Below are positions 15,941-25,356 of a stretch of DNA of 26,392 nucleotides, in pieces. A program made the position numbers and the translations under genes. Under the pieces are notes generated by a model. It was not told the DNA's origin. It did no database searches and saw only the letters and a program-made list of their open reading frames with translations. The DNA is from JBBQUP01 sp038212305. GTDB lineage: Bacteria > Bacteroidota > Bacteroidia > Bacteroidales > Marinilabiliaceae. The stretch's first letter is position 1; each line of letters starts with the position of its first letter. The DNA lies in contig JBBQUP010000049.1 of NCBI GenBank assembly GCA_038212305.1, positions 1-26,392 of the forward strand, written 5' to 3'.

Positions 15941-17713
15941 CTATATTTCGGTAGTTTTCGAACCCAAAAACAGGGTTAATTCTTTAGATAAATTGGGTTT
16001 TAAGGTTTCGAATATAAGTTTGTGATAGTTGTTCAGCCAGCTAATTTCTTCGTCTGAAAGCATTTCTTTAAGGATGGGTTTTGTATCAAATGGGATGAGT
16101 GTGAGCGTTTCTAGTTCTAAAAAATCCTCGAATTCATTTGAATTATCCGTTAAAACTAAATTTTCTAATCTTATCCCATAATTGTTTGGCATGTAAATTC
16201 CTGGTTCATTTGATATTACCATCCCAGGTTGAATTGTTTCTCCGTTATCAACTTGCTTTAAACTTTGAGGTCCTTCATGAACTGAAAGAAAAAAACCTAC
16301 TCCATGACCAGTGCCATGTCCATAGTTTCGACCATGCTTCCACATTGTACTTCGTGCAATCGTGTCGAGATGCACACCTCTTGATTCTTTAGGGAATTTT
16401 GCCATTGCTAACGCCAAATGTGCTTTCAAAACAAGTGTATAATCGATTTTTGCCTGATGAGAAACATCTCCTAATTGCAATGTTCTCGTTACATCAGTTG
16501 TTCCTGTTAAATATTGACCTCCAGAATCAATTAAATAGAAATTATCTGCTTTAAGTTTTGCGCTATTTGTTTTCGATGGTGTGTAATGAACAATGGCACC
16601 ATTGCTTCCATAAGCTGAAATTGTACTAAAAGAATCACCCTTAAAGCCAGGTTGTACTGATCTGAGTTGGTGTAGTTTTTGGGCAGCATTTTTTTCATCT
16701 ATTTCACCAGTTGAAATATTTAATTCTAACCAATGCCAGAACTCTGTAAAAGCTAAGCCATCATATAACATGGATTGTTTTAAATGGCCTATTTCGGTTT
16801 CGGTTTTTATAGATTTTAATTGATTAATTATGCTTTTAGATTCAATTTTTGTTGAGTTTTGAGGTAACGATGAGTAAATAGTTATATTAGTTTTGAAAGG
16901 ATCGATTAATATTTTTGAATCAGATTTTATTTCTTTTAACGAAGTATAAAAATCGCTGTAGGTTGATATTTTTACATTTTCGCTAACTAGTTTTCGACCT
17001 AGCGATGCCGGTATTTTATGAGGATTTATAAATAACAATACTTGTGTTTGAGATATAATTAAAAAGGCATGAAATAGTGGATTATATTGAATATCAGTGC
17101 CTCTGAGATTTAGAGCCCATGCTATTTCATCCAATCCAGACACGATATAATGCGTTGAGTCGAGCAAATGCATTTCATCACGTATAACAGCCAATTTTTT
17201 TGTTAACGGATAACCATGATATGTATCTTCGAAATCGTAAATGGGTGATTCAGGAATTGGTGGTCTGGTTAGCCAAATATTATCAATCGCAAAAAACGAA
17301 AAATTTAGTCTGATATCCTGCTTTTTAAGAGTTTTATTGAGATTTCTCATTTGTTCCAGAGACATGAGTCGTCCATCAATACCAACAGTATCGCTTGGTT
17401 CTAAAGCCTCTAAAAGCCATTCTTCAGGTGATGGTACACCGGGTTCACCCAATTTTTGAAGGGTAATACCCGAATCCAGTAATTCAGTCTCAGCTTGAAG
17501 GAAATATCGTGAATCAGTCCATAAATAGGCTTCTTCGAAGGTAACAACCAGTGTGGCAGCAGACCCGGTGAATTCGGTTAAAAATTCTCTGAATTTCCAG
17601 TGTTCGGCAGTGTATTCGCTTAAATGACAATCGGATGTTGGTATAATGCAGGCATCAACATTGTTCGATCCCATGAATGTGCGAAGCATTAAAAGGTTTT
17701 CGATTTGTTTCAT
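15941..17713 (-). CDS. Xaa-Pro aminopeptidase P (M24)
   Basis: 590-residue aminopeptidase P that removes N-terminal residues before proline. It has the three-domain layout of the long form: two creatinase-like N-terminal domains (about 1-155 and 160-300) and a C-terminal pita-bread domain (about 305-550). All five metal ligands are present: Asp396 (IDSGG), Asp407 (TDVTRT), His470 (GHGTGHGVG), Glu503 (NEPGIY) and Glu517 (RLENL). The C-terminal ~45 residues resemble the M24C extension. It opens a leftward unit with the glycosyltransferase (gap 2 bases) and the thioredoxin-like gene. Cytoplasmic: no signal peptide. Confidence 0.95.
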   Translation of the reverse strand: MKQIENLLMLRTFMGSNNVDACIIPTSDCHLSEYTAEHWKFREFLTEFTGSAATLVVTFEEAYLWTDSRYFLQAETELLDSGITLQKLGEPGVPSPEEWLLEALEPSDTVGIDGRLMSLEQMRNLNKTLKKQDIRLNFSFFAIDNIWLTRPPIPESPIYDFEDTYHGYPLTKKLAVIRDEMHLLDSTHYIVSGLDEIAWALNLRGTDIQYNPLFHAFLIISQTQVLLFINPHKIPASLGRKLVSENVKISTYSDFYTSLKEIKSDSKILIDPFKTNITIYSSLPQNSTKIESKSIINQLKSIKTETEIGHLKQSMLYDGLAFTEFWHWLELNISTGEIDEKNAAQKLHQLRSVQPGFKGDSFSTISAYGSNGAIVHYTPSKTNSAKLKADNFYLIDSGGQYLTGTTDVTRTLQLGDVSHQAKIDYTLVLKAHLALAMAKFPKESRGVHLDTIARSTMWKHGRNYGHGTGHGVGFFLSVHEGPQSLKQVDNGETIQPGMVISNEPGIYMPNNYGIRLENLVLTDNSNEFEDFLELETLTLIPFDTKPILKEMLSDEEISWLNNYHKLIFETLKPNLSKELTLFLGSKTTEI

Positions 17714-18169
17714 TTTAATTAAGTTGAGATTGAATAAAATCCGATTCTAGTTATGTTTTGATTTGGGGCGATAGATTGTATTATCTATTGAAAGCTTAAA
17801 GTAACTAATTGTTAAGATGTAACAAGGGCTTTTGATTAAATAAATATTAATATTTAAAAAATAGTTGGGTTGGCTATAGATTGAGTAGTTGTTTATATAC
17901 AGAGATAAGAAGAATATTAGATATTAGAAGGATAGATTAGATATTTCCAGATGGTGAACATCCTATTTTCATCTTTTGATATTCTTATCTTCTCTTTCTA
18001 TAATCTAGACTTCTATAAAATTTAAACAGCTTATTATTAGTTTAAACAATTTCATTTCTTAAGTCTTTAAACGGTACTTTTTTATAATGATTTCATATAT
18101 TTGCACTGTTAATTTAGAATAAATAAAAATAGTAAAACGGACAATTTCCTGTCTACTAATCGATTAAAT
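17714..18169. other. Intergenic stretch with a purine-rich imperfect inverted repeat
   Basis: 456 bases between divergent genes. No coding frame stands out. From about 17899 to 18012 the sequence is rich in AGATAAGAAGAATAT/ATTAGA words; GAGATAAGAAGAATAT (17902-17917) and its rough complement ATATTCTTATCTTCTC (17979-17994) make an imperfect inverted repeat around a central ATGGTGAACAT. I looked for a cobalamin riboswitch in front of the BtuB-like receptor and saw no B12-box-like sequence. Confidence 0.55.
18096..18103 (+). promoter_or_regulatory. -7 promoter element for the TonB receptor gene
   Basis: TATATTTG is an exact TAnnTTTG match 66 bases before the ATG at 18170, so a leader of about 55-60 bases is predicted. 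A good -33 TTG is not present at the usual spacing. Confidence 0.45.
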
Positions 18170-20107
18170 ATGAGATTTTGTCAAAGAATAAATTGGGTGT
18201 TTGTAGCTGTTGCATTATATTCATCAGTAAATGGATCGTTGTTTGCTCAAAATACAGAACAAACGAATGTGTATTTGTCCGAAATTCAAGTGAGTGCCAA
18301 TCGAATTCCTTCAGTTTTGGCAAAAATAGGTAGAAGTGTTACAGTTATAACTAAATCCCAATTGGCTGAATTGTCTATTCAATCAGTCGATGATATTTTA
18401 GAATATGCGTCGTCAGTAGATGTTCGTCAGCGCGGTCCCCTTGGGATTCAATCCGATGTGAGTTTGCGAGGCGGTAGTTTCGATCAGGTTATGATATTGC
18501 TAAACGGCATTAACGTAACTGATCCGCAAACCGGACATTTTTCGATGAACTTGCCAATAAGTATAAACGATGTTGAGCGTGTTGAAATTATTGAAGGTTC
18601 CGGTTCTCGCGTGTTTGGCCCAAACGCTTTTAGTGGAGCTGTCAACATTGTTACGAATACACAAGGCAGTAGTCAACTCTCATTAAATGCCGACGGAGGT
18701 GAGTTTGGTTACCTTGGTGGGGGTGCTAAATTATCGTTGGTGACTAATTCGTTTACTCATTTTGCTACGGGAAGATATTCGCAATCGGATGGTTATCAGA
18801 AAAATACTGATTTCGATCAGAGGCAATTGTATTATCATTCGACTTATAAAAATGGTTTGACTCAAGTTGATTTTCAAACCGGATATTTTGATAAATCATT
18901 CGGAGCATTTGCTTTTTATTCCCCTAAATATCCAAATCAGTACGAACAAAATAGCGGACTTTTATCGAGTTTAACCTTTTCGAACCAATCAACAATAAAA
19001 TCCACTTCATCGGTTTATTGGCGCCGTCATAACGATCGATGGGAGCTAGATCGAGAGAATATTAGTGGCTATAAAGCTTATCATTTAACCGATGTGTTTG
19101 GAGGGAATTTAAATTTTACGATACCTTCTAAGTTTGGAAAATCATCAGTTGGGGCAGATGTACGAAGCGAAATGATTTGGAGTAGTAGTATGGGTGATTT
19201 GCTTATTTCACCAATTGATGTGCCTGGGGAAAAGGATGCTAAGTTTATAAAATCCTATACTCGAACCAATTCATCTTTATTTATTGAACATCAGGTTTTA
19301 ATTGGTCAATTATCCATGTCGGGAGGATTATTAATCAATCATAATTCATCATTTAGTTATCGATTTGATGTCTTTCCTGGATTAGATTTGAGTTACTATT
19401 TTTCGAAAGGAATTAAAGTTTATGCAAGCGTCAATCAATCGCTGCGAATGCCAACGTTTACCGATCTTTTCTCTGCATCTGATGTTGCTGTTGGTAATCG
19501 CGATTTGAAACCAGAGGAAGTGACTGGTTATGAACTGGGTGTTCATGTAACCCAAAAAGAGTTTACATCGAAAATTAATGGTTTTTATCGCGATTCGAAA
19601 AATTTAATTGACTGGGGACGATTGTCTGTTAACGATAAATACCAATCGCTTAATATTAGTCAAATGAATTCGTATGGGTTACAAATTTCGTTTGATTGGA
19701 CACCGGAGAATTTTGCAAATGGATATGTAAAAAAATTTTCAGTCGACTATTTGTATTTGAATCAGGATCGCAAAGCTGATTTAAACTATGACTCACGGTA
19801 TATTCTAGACTATTTAAAGCACAAAATTGTGGCTACAGCAGGATTTAAAATATGGAAATCATTGGGTGGTTCGTATGTGTTTCATGTTCAAGATCGTGAA
19901 GGTTATTACACCGATGCCACAGACATAAAACAAGATTACAAATTGGTAAGTCTGTCGGATATTCGGTTGAGTTGGACAAGACCTCAATATCGATTATATG
20001 CTGATGTTGTGAATTGTTTTAATGCAGAATATCAGGATATTGGAAATGTTCCTCAGCCAGGCCGATGGGTTAAATTTGGCGCATCTGTTACTTTATGGTC
20101 GAAATAA
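18170..20107 (+). CDS. TonB-dependent outer-membrane receptor, BtuB-like
   Basis: 645 residues. Signal peptide 1-26 (cleavage near SLFAQ), a TonB-box-like segment around 35-43 (YLSEIQVSA), a plug domain at about 50-160 (VDDILEYASSVDVRQRGPLG, SLRGGSFDQVMILLNGINV, ERVEIIEGSGSRVFGPNAFSGAVNIVT) and a 22-strand barrel that ends in WVKFGASVTLWSK. The plug is closest in style to vitamin B12 receptors and other small-molecule transporters, not SusC. No SusD partner and no ABC transporter are next to it, so the substrate cannot be told. The length is right for the BtuB/CirA class. It ends 26 bases before the convergent U32 gene, with no hairpin between them. Confidence 0.9.
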   Translation: MRFCQRINWVFVAVALYSSVNGSLFAQNTEQTNVYLSEIQVSANRIPSVLAKIGRSVTVITKSQLAELSIQSVDDILEYASSVDVRQRGPLGIQSDVSLRGGSFDQVMILLNGINVTDPQTGHFSMNLPISINDVERVEIIEGSGSRVFGPNAFSGAVNIVTNTQGSSQLSLNADGGEFGYLGGGAKLSLVTNSFTHFATGRYSQSDGYQKNTDFDQRQLYYHSTYKNGLTQVDFQTGYFDKSFGAFAFYSPKYPNQYEQNSGLLSSLTFSNQSTIKSTSSVYWRRHNDRWELDRENISGYKAYHLTDVFGGNLNFTIPSKFGKSSVGADVRSEMIWSSSMGDLLISPIDVPGEKDAKFIKSYTRTNSSLFIEHQVLIGQLSMSGGLLINHNSSFSYRFDVFPGLDLSYYFSKGIKVYASVNQSLRMPTFTDLFSASDVAVGNRDLKPEEVTGYELGVHVTQKEFTSKINGFYRDSKNLIDWGRLSVNDKYQSLNISQMNSYGLQISFDWTPENFANGYVKKFSVDYLYLNQDRKADLNYDSRYILDYLKHKIVATAGFKIWKSLGGSYVFHVQDREGYYTDATDIKQDYKLVSLSDIRLSWTRPQYRLYADVVNCFNAEYQDIGNVPQPGRWVKFGASVTLWSK

Positions 20108-20133
20108 AATCGAAAACAAAAGATTCCTAATTT

Positions 20134-21957
20134 CTAGCATTTTTTTATTTCCATTTCGCATTCAGTGCAATTAAACTTCAATTCGTAAGTGTCTTTATCG
20201 TTTTTAAGGATTAATGGGAATTTTAAATTTTGGTCAGACGATGCGCGCAAACATTTCCCATTTACATGCAGCAAACAATGTTTGGTTGTCATCAATGTTT
20301 TTTGATTGGGATTATTTTGCACTTCAAAAGCAGGTTCAATGGTATCTACACCGTGGTTTTTATAGAATTGTTGTGCTAATTTATTCGATACGTTTCCTTT
20401 ATAGTCAATGCTGCTTACTGGATAAGATATTTGTTTCTTATTAAGATTTGCAACGGTTTTTGGAAAACGCTCAATTCTGTTTTCCATATGAAAAGCTAAG
20501 GCTTGACGCCTCATCTCATTTAACTCTTTAATAGGAATGAAGATGGGGTCGGCAATACTTAAATCAATTGAATTCAGCGAAAAAGGTGTTCCTCCAACTT
20601 TCGAGAGTGAGGTATTTATATTATCTAAATAATTGTTTTCATTTCGAGCTGGTTGAGCCGATAATTCCTTAATAATTTTTGTTTCAATGTTATCTTCATC
20701 AATAATTCTTAGTTCAAATTGGGATAATTCAAGTTGTGTAAAAGTCAGTTTAATATCTATTAAACGCGATGACTTATTTTCAGCTAATAAGTCATTAAAA
20801 GCCTTATCGTGATTGCGAAAAATGGAAGCACCAGTGTAAATATCTTTGCATGAGGTAGGAAAAACATGATTGTTTTCAACTCTATTAATTCGCAACCCAA
20901 GTAATTCCTTGTTTTTCGATAAAAAACAAATGCCATCGCCATTATTTAATTTGGGAGCATTTTTTTCAATCTCAAAATAGTTGTCTTTAACTTGAGTTAC
21001 ATGACCTATTTTTTCACCTAATGATTTAGGGGAGTCGGGCGCCCACAAACTGCTATTTCTGCCGTTTACAAAGTAATTGGTATATCCACGATTAAATGTT
21101 TTGCTGGGATTAGGTTCGAAAAAATGAATTGAATGACCACTTGAGCTTTTTTTGAATTCAGAAGAACCATTCATTAAGTTATCCAAAATTTTTCGGTAAT
21201 GAGCTGTAATGTTTTTTACATAGGCCTCATCTTTAAGTCGACCTTCAATTTTAAAAGAGTCAATTCCACTATTGGCCAATGCTTCTATTGATTGAGTTAA
21301 GTTTAAATCTTTTAGCGATAACAAATGATTTTTCTGATTAATAATTTGCCCACTGCTGTCAATTAATTCATAAGGTAGTCGGCATGGCTGTCCACATTCG
21401 CCCCTATTTGCACTACGTTTATTTATCGATTCGCTCATGTAGCATTGGCCGCTATAACAAACACACAAAGCACCATGAACAAAAAATTCGAGTGCAATGT
21501 TGGTGTTACTTCGAATGTTTGTTATTTGATCGATAGAGAATTCTCGTGGAAGCACAATTTGCGTGAATCCAACCGATTCTAAGAATTGAATTTTTTCTAT
21601 GGTATTGTTGTGCATTTGGGTACTTGCATGTAAGGCAATGGGAGGTAAGTCCATTTCAAGAATCCCCATATCTTGAATAATAAGTGCATCAATTCCTGTT
21701 TGATACAAGTTATGAATGAGCTTTTGAGCTTGTTCTAGCTCATGATCGAATAGAATTGTGTTGAAAGCCACATAAACTCGAGCATGGTATTGATGGGCGT
21801 AATCTACTAAATTAGCAATGTCACCAATTGAGTTTGCGGCCATTTTTCTTGCGCTGAAACCTTCTGCCCCAATGTATATTGCATCAGCTCCCATATTTAT
21901 GGCAGTTATTCCAATATCAATATTTTTGGCTGGTGCTAGCAATTCTAATTTTCGCAT
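20134..21957 (-). CDS. U32 family peptidase-like protein (RlhA/TrhP type)
   Basis: 607 residues. The N-terminal U32 domain opens with ELLAPAKNIDIGITAINMGADAIYIG and carries the family signature EFFVHGALCVCYSGQCYMS (157-175), with Cys165, Cys167, Cys172, Cys188 and Cys192 as possible iron-sulfur or metal ligands. In E. coli U32 proteins RlhA (YdcP) and TrhP (YegQ) take part in hydroxylation of C2501 in 23S rRNA and of tRNA uridine-34; RlhA also has a C-terminal DUF3656-like region, and the long second half here (about 330-607) could be its counterpart. The very C-terminus has a further Cys set (CTECEMEIKKC). Proteolysis is not expected. The RNA target is inferred only from the family. Confidence 0.85.
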   Translation of the reverse strand: MRKLELLAPAKNIDIGITAINMGADAIYIGAEGFSARKMAANSIGDIANLVDYAHQYHARVYVAFNTILFDHELEQAQKLIHNLYQTGIDALIIQDMGILEMDLPPIALHASTQMHNNTIEKIQFLESVGFTQIVLPREFSIDQITNIRSNTNIALEFFVHGALCVCYSGQCYMSESINKRSANRGECGQPCRLPYELIDSSGQIINQKNHLLSLKDLNLTQSIEALANSGIDSFKIEGRLKDEAYVKNITAHYRKILDNLMNGSSEFKKSSSGHSIHFFEPNPSKTFNRGYTNYFVNGRNSSLWAPDSPKSLGEKIGHVTQVKDNYFEIEKNAPKLNNGDGICFLSKNKELLGLRINRVENNHVFPTSCKDIYTGASIFRNHDKAFNDLLAENKSSRLIDIKLTFTQLELSQFELRIIDEDNIETKIIKELSAQPARNENNYLDNINTSLSKVGGTPFSLNSIDLSIADPIFIPIKELNEMRRQALAFHMENRIERFPKTVANLNKKQISYPVSSIDYKGNVSNKLAQQFYKNHGVDTIEPAFEVQNNPNQKTLMTTKHCLLHVNGKCLRASSDQNLKFPLILKNDKDTYELKFNCTECEMEIKKC

Positions 21958-21991
21958 GATTTATTATAGGTTATCTGGAATCTAATACGAA

Positions 21992-22018
21992 AAAGGGCTG
22001 AATCAGTTTCAGCCCTTT
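21992..22018. terminator. Terminator hairpin of the GH16-like gene
   Basis: An 11 bp perfect stem AAAGGGCTGAA/TTCAGCCCTTT (21992-22002 with 22008-22018) and the 5-base loop TCAGT begin 3 bases beyond the stop of the leftward gene at 22022. On the minus strand a T-run follows. Confidence 0.88.
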
Positions 22019-22021
22019 GAG

Positions 22022-23476
22022 TTAGTTTTTTAATTCGTAACACTTTATCCAATCAACCTCCATTGTTGCTGGGAGATTGGGATTTTTTAAATCTTGAAGA
22101 ATGTGCGAACTTAAATTCAAATACATGGCTCCTTTAGGAATGTTTTTTGTTTGTTCATTAACAGTTACTCCATTTATTTTCCAAGTTATTTTTTCGGATG
22201 TCCATTCAATAGATATTATATGAAAATCAGAAACTAAATTAGGCCCTTTGCATTTTTTTAACGTTATCTGAGATGAACCAGTGTCGGTTGATAGATGAGT
22301 GCCACATTCGAATTTTTTATTGTTTTTAAAATTTGAATTTAAAATAGTAATTTGTGGTACAATTGTTTCACCTACCAACCAAAACGATTGGTTAACATCA
22401 TTTTGATGTCCTAATTTCACTTTTACTTCAATCTTCCCAAATTGTTGGCGGTATGAGTGACCTGTATTAATAATTCCCGATGAATAACTAAAGTTATGCG
22501 GTCTGAATCCTAATGTTTTATCCCAAATTTTACTAGCTGTATTCTCTTGTTTTGTTACAATTTTTAGTTTCGAATCACGTAACTCAATGTTTTTCGATAA
22601 AAATGCTTGTTGCTCATTTTCAAGAGAATAAAAGTCATTCATAAGCGCCTTACCCCAATAATAGCCTTGCATCCATTTCGATTCATCCAATTTAGGTTGA
22701 TCAAAATCATCAAAAAAGGTAAGATTCCATTTTTCAATTTCTTCGAACGGCTTTTTTTGCGATGTTGTGATATACCACTGATAATCGGTGCTTTTTTTAA
22801 TTTCATTGTATTCATGAAGCATCTTGTGTTCTTCACTTTTCTCGAATCGGTGCTTATCTTCTAAAAAGGCTTTTGTGTTTATGAATTCATCGGTATTAAT
22901 ATATTGATCTAGTGCAAAGTATTCTGCTAGTCTGGCAGAGTTTTTTATTTCGTTGTAATTTGTGTAGGCTTTAGATTTTAGTGTTTTAAGTGCAAATTTA
23001 ATACTCGAATTATGAGCAAGTTTTTTATATTGCTTTAATTGTTGGAACGAATCGGTCTTTTTAAATCCTTTTTGCGATTTTTCGATCTTAAATGGTGCCG
23101 ATGAAGTAATCATTTCTAACTCTTTGAATTCGAGGTATTGAGCAGAAATTAATGTTTCATCTAATCGTTTTTCAGTTCCCTTTTGAATGAATGAAATGTA
23201 ACCACGTATATCGCTGGATTTCTTTAGCGTTAAATAGTTTTTATATTTCCGATAGGCATCAGTTGATTCAAATTTTTCATTTTTCAATCGTTCAACTCGT
23301 TTTTCAAAATCTCCAGAATGAACTAATTCATCCAGTTCGGTAAATTCTTGAAGCAAGCTTGAATTTTGAAAATCAATGTATCTTTTATGGTTTTTAGATA
23401 ACTCAGCTAAATTGTTTTCAACCGAGATGGTTGAAGGGAATTTACTTCCTAAATGTATGCCGAAAAGATTAATCAT
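22022..23476 (-). CDS. GH16-fold pseudoenzyme with N-terminal helical repeats
   Basis: 484 residues, no signal peptide or membrane segment. Residues 249-484 form a GH16/laminarinase-like beta jelly roll: FFDDFDQPKLDESKWMQGYYWG at its start, FGKIEVKVKLGH (346-357), SFWLVGE (364-370), TWKINGVTVNEQTKNIPKG (431-449) and EVDWIKCYELK at the end. The catalytic E-x-D-x-x-E of active GH16 enzymes aligns with Gln375-Ile-Thr377-Ile-Leu-Asn380, so all three acids are lost and a binding role is likely. Residues 1-248 are charged and helical. One unit repeats clearly: 47-96 and 188-238 share LD at the start, F-E-x-S in the middle and LKKSSD/IKKSTD near the end, and weaker copies lie between. Its promoter region is shared with the divergent VTC gene. 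I know this domain pairing only as an uncharacterised Bacteroidota family. Confidence 0.8.
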   Translation of the reverse strand: MINLFGIHLGSKFPSTISVENNLAELSKNHKRYIDFQNSSLLQEFTELDELVHSGDFEKRVERLKNEKFESTDAYRKYKNYLTLKKSSDIRGYISFIQKGTEKRLDETLISAQYLEFKELEMITSSAPFKIEKSQKGFKKTDSFQQLKQYKKLAHNSSIKFALKTLKSKAYTNYNEIKNSARLAEYFALDQYINTDEFINTKAFLEDKHRFEKSEEHKMLHEYNEIKKSTDYQWYITTSQKKPFEEIEKWNLTFFDDFDQPKLDESKWMQGYYWGKALMNDFYSLENEQQAFLSKNIELRDSKLKIVTKQENTASKIWDKTLGFRPHNFSYSSGIINTGHSYRQQFGKIEVKVKLGHQNDVNQSFWLVGETIVPQITILNSNFKNNKKFECGTHLSTDTGSSQITLKKCKGPNLVSDFHIISIEWTSEKITWKINGVTVNEQTKNIPKGAMYLNLSSHILQDLKNPNLPATMEVDWIKCYELKN

Positions 23477-23656
23477 GAGCGAAATCTTAAGTTAGTTTGA
23501 TGATTACGAATGAATGGGATAAATTTAGTAAAGAAAATATAGTAAAAAAATATAATTTAACTATTTTCGGTGAATCATCCAATTGTTAATAATATAACGA
23601 AGTGTTTGTTATTTATGCATTGGCTACTTTCATTTAGGAAAGTGTAATAATAATTT

Positions 23657-24424
23657 ATGCTAAAAAATATTCTCAAACATTTTAATACATTAGATTTACA
23701 GCAGATAGAAGCTGTTAAATTATTAGATCGTGTTGAAACAAAGGTTGTGTTTCCTCGAAGTAAGTTGATGTCGGTATTGAATCAAATGGAATCGTCATAT
23801 GATATGCTATGTATTGATGGATTGTCGGAGTTCGAGTATGAATCTCAGTATTTTGATACTCCTGAATTTCGAATGTATTTGAATCATCAAAACCAAAGAT
23901 CTGAGAGATATAAAGTTAGAAGACGAAAATATGTTGATAGTGGAATTGAGTTTTTTGAAGTTAAGAAGAAAACAAATAAACGTACGATTAAAAATCGGAT
24001 ACTAAATAGAAGTACTCAATGTTCAATTAATCCTATTGAAAATGATTTTCTCCAAAAACATTCTCCCTATTCGAGTAAAATGTTGATACCACAATTAAAA
24101 TCTAAGTTTAAAAGAATTACGTTTGTTGATAAGCTAAAAAATGAACGACTGACAATAGATTTTGATCTTGCATTTATGCAAAATGGAATTACCATAACCA
24201 TTCCGTGGATGGTTATTGCTGAAATAAAACAGGATTTGTTTACTATACGATCACCTTTTTTAACAACTATTAAATCAATGGGATACCATCCTGTTTCCAT
24301 AAGTAAATATTGTTTAGGAACATCGTTGCTTAATTCCAACTTAAAATCCAATGGAATAAAAGAGAAGATACATTTGGTTCAGAAAAATTGTGAAGTCACC
24401 ATGATAGATGTGGCGGCTGTTTAA
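23657..24424 (+). CDS. VTC-domain (polyphosphate polymerase-like) protein
   Basis: 255 residues of the VTC/triphosphate-tunnel fold, the catalytic domain of yeast Vtc4 that makes polyphosphate from ATP. The basic and acidic tunnel residues are present: DRVETKVVF (24-32), YFDT (65-68), RYKVRRRKY (84-92), FFEVKKK (99-105), RLTIDFDL (164-171), AEIKQ (188-192) and the closing SISKYCLG (214-221). There is no SPX sensor and no membrane segment in this protein. The DUF4956 membrane protein begins 26 bases downstream, the standard arrangement for these pairs. A polymerase or other triphosphate-binding activity is inferred from family and motifs; it has not been shown for the bacterial DUF4956-linked branch as far as I know. 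Confidence 0.85.
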   Translation: MLKNILKHFNTLDLQQIEAVKLLDRVETKVVFPRSKLMSVLNQMESSYDMLCIDGLSEFEYESQYFDTPEFRMYLNHQNQRSERYKVRRRKYVDSGIEFFEVKKKTNKRTIKNRILNRSTQCSINPIENDFLQKHSPYSSKMLIPQLKSKFKRITFVDKLKNERLTIDFDLAFMQNGITITIPWMVIAEIKQDLFTIRSPFLTTIKSMGYHPVSISKYCLGTSLLNSNLKSNGIKEKIHLVQKNCEVTMIDVAAV

Positions 24425-24450
24425 GGTAATAATCAGAATTTAATAAGTTT

Positions 24451-25077
24451 ATGAGCAGTATTGTTGATTTATCGGTTAGGTTTTTATTGAATTTTATTAT
24501 TACTGGCATAATAGTATTAAAACTATATTTTCCTACCACACGACATAAAGAGTATGTTTTTACCTATTTCATTATTAGCGTATCGGTTTTTATGCTCAGT
24601 TTTTTATTATCTACTGTAAAAATTGAGTTAGGCGTGGCTTTAGGTTTGTTTGCGATTTTTGGCATTATAAGGTATCGTACCACCTCTATGCCTATTAGAG
24701 AAATGACCTATTTATTTGCAATTATTGCACTTTCGGTAGCCAATGCCGTAGCTCATGAAGATTTTGTTTTCCCAGAGCTGATAGCTGCTAATTTAATGGT
24801 TCTTATTCTTGTAGGTGTTTTGGAAAAATTGTGGATGAATGGTAAAGAGCAGCGAAAGACAATAATTTATGAGAAGATAGAATTAATTAAACCAAATAAG
24901 CGCGAGGAGTTGATTAAGGATATATCCGCTCGAACCGGGTTAAATATTTCAAGGGTTGAGATAGGGCAGATTGATTTTTTAAAAGATGTAGCTAAAATTG
25001 TTATTTATTTTGATAAAGAATCATCAAATTCTAATCTGTCTGATTTTGAAGTAGGGATGGATAGTTTAGATAGTTAG
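24451..25077 (+). CDS. DUF4956 integral membrane protein
   Basis: 208 residues. Hydrophobic segments at about 7-27, 35-57, 60-75, 86-101 and 107-125 indicate four or five TM helices, with the conserved DUF4956 core GLFAIFGIIRYRTTSMPIREMTYLF (65-89) between the second and third. The remaining 80 residues are soluble, with a beta-alpha-beta-like pattern (IIYEKIELIKP, ISRVEIGQIDFLKDVAKIVIYF) likely on the cytoplasmic side. The gene lies 26 bases after the VTC gene and is almost certainly translated from the same mRNA. The two families co-occur widely in bacteria, so a membrane-bound polyphosphate or related polymer complex is plausible; the transported or anchored molecule is unknown. Confidence 0.85.
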   Translation: MSSIVDLSVRFLLNFIITGIIVLKLYFPTTRHKEYVFTYFIISVSVFMLSFLLSTVKIELGVALGLFAIFGIIRYRTTSMPIREMTYLFAIIALSVANAVAHEDFVFPELIAANLMVLILVGVLEKLWMNGKEQRKTIIYEKIELIKPNKREELIKDISARTGLNISRVEIGQIDFLKDVAKIVIYFDKESSNSNLSDFEVGMDSLDS

Positions 25078-25205
25078 TATTGATTGGGGTTTTTTTAATT
25101 GATTGTCCTATAGGGATTTAGTTGGAGATTTGATTTGCAATTTTTTAAATGAATGATTCAAGATTTTGATAATGATTCTTTTTAGTCATTTTTTTCTATT
25201 TGTGC

Positions 25206-25235
25206 TTTGTCAGTTCTTAGTTTTTCATACATTTG
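25206..25235 (+). promoter_or_regulatory. Promoter of the tRNA-Gly/tRNA-Leu unit
   Basis: A complete Bacteroidota-type promoter: TTTG at 25206-25209 (-33 element), an 18-base spacer and TACATTTG at 25228-25235 (-7 element). The predicted transcription start near 25242 is about 20 bases before the tRNA-Gly. It is the best promoter match in the window. Confidence 0.75.
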
Positions 25236-25262
25236 CATCCATAATTTTGAAAGCAAAATTTT

Positions 25263-25338
<76 letters not shown>

Positions 25339-25356
25339 TGTAAATCATCATTAAAT

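Noticed and set aside
17714..18169. Cobalamin riboswitch before the BtuB-like receptor
   Set aside because: No B12-box-like sequence or fitting helices were found.
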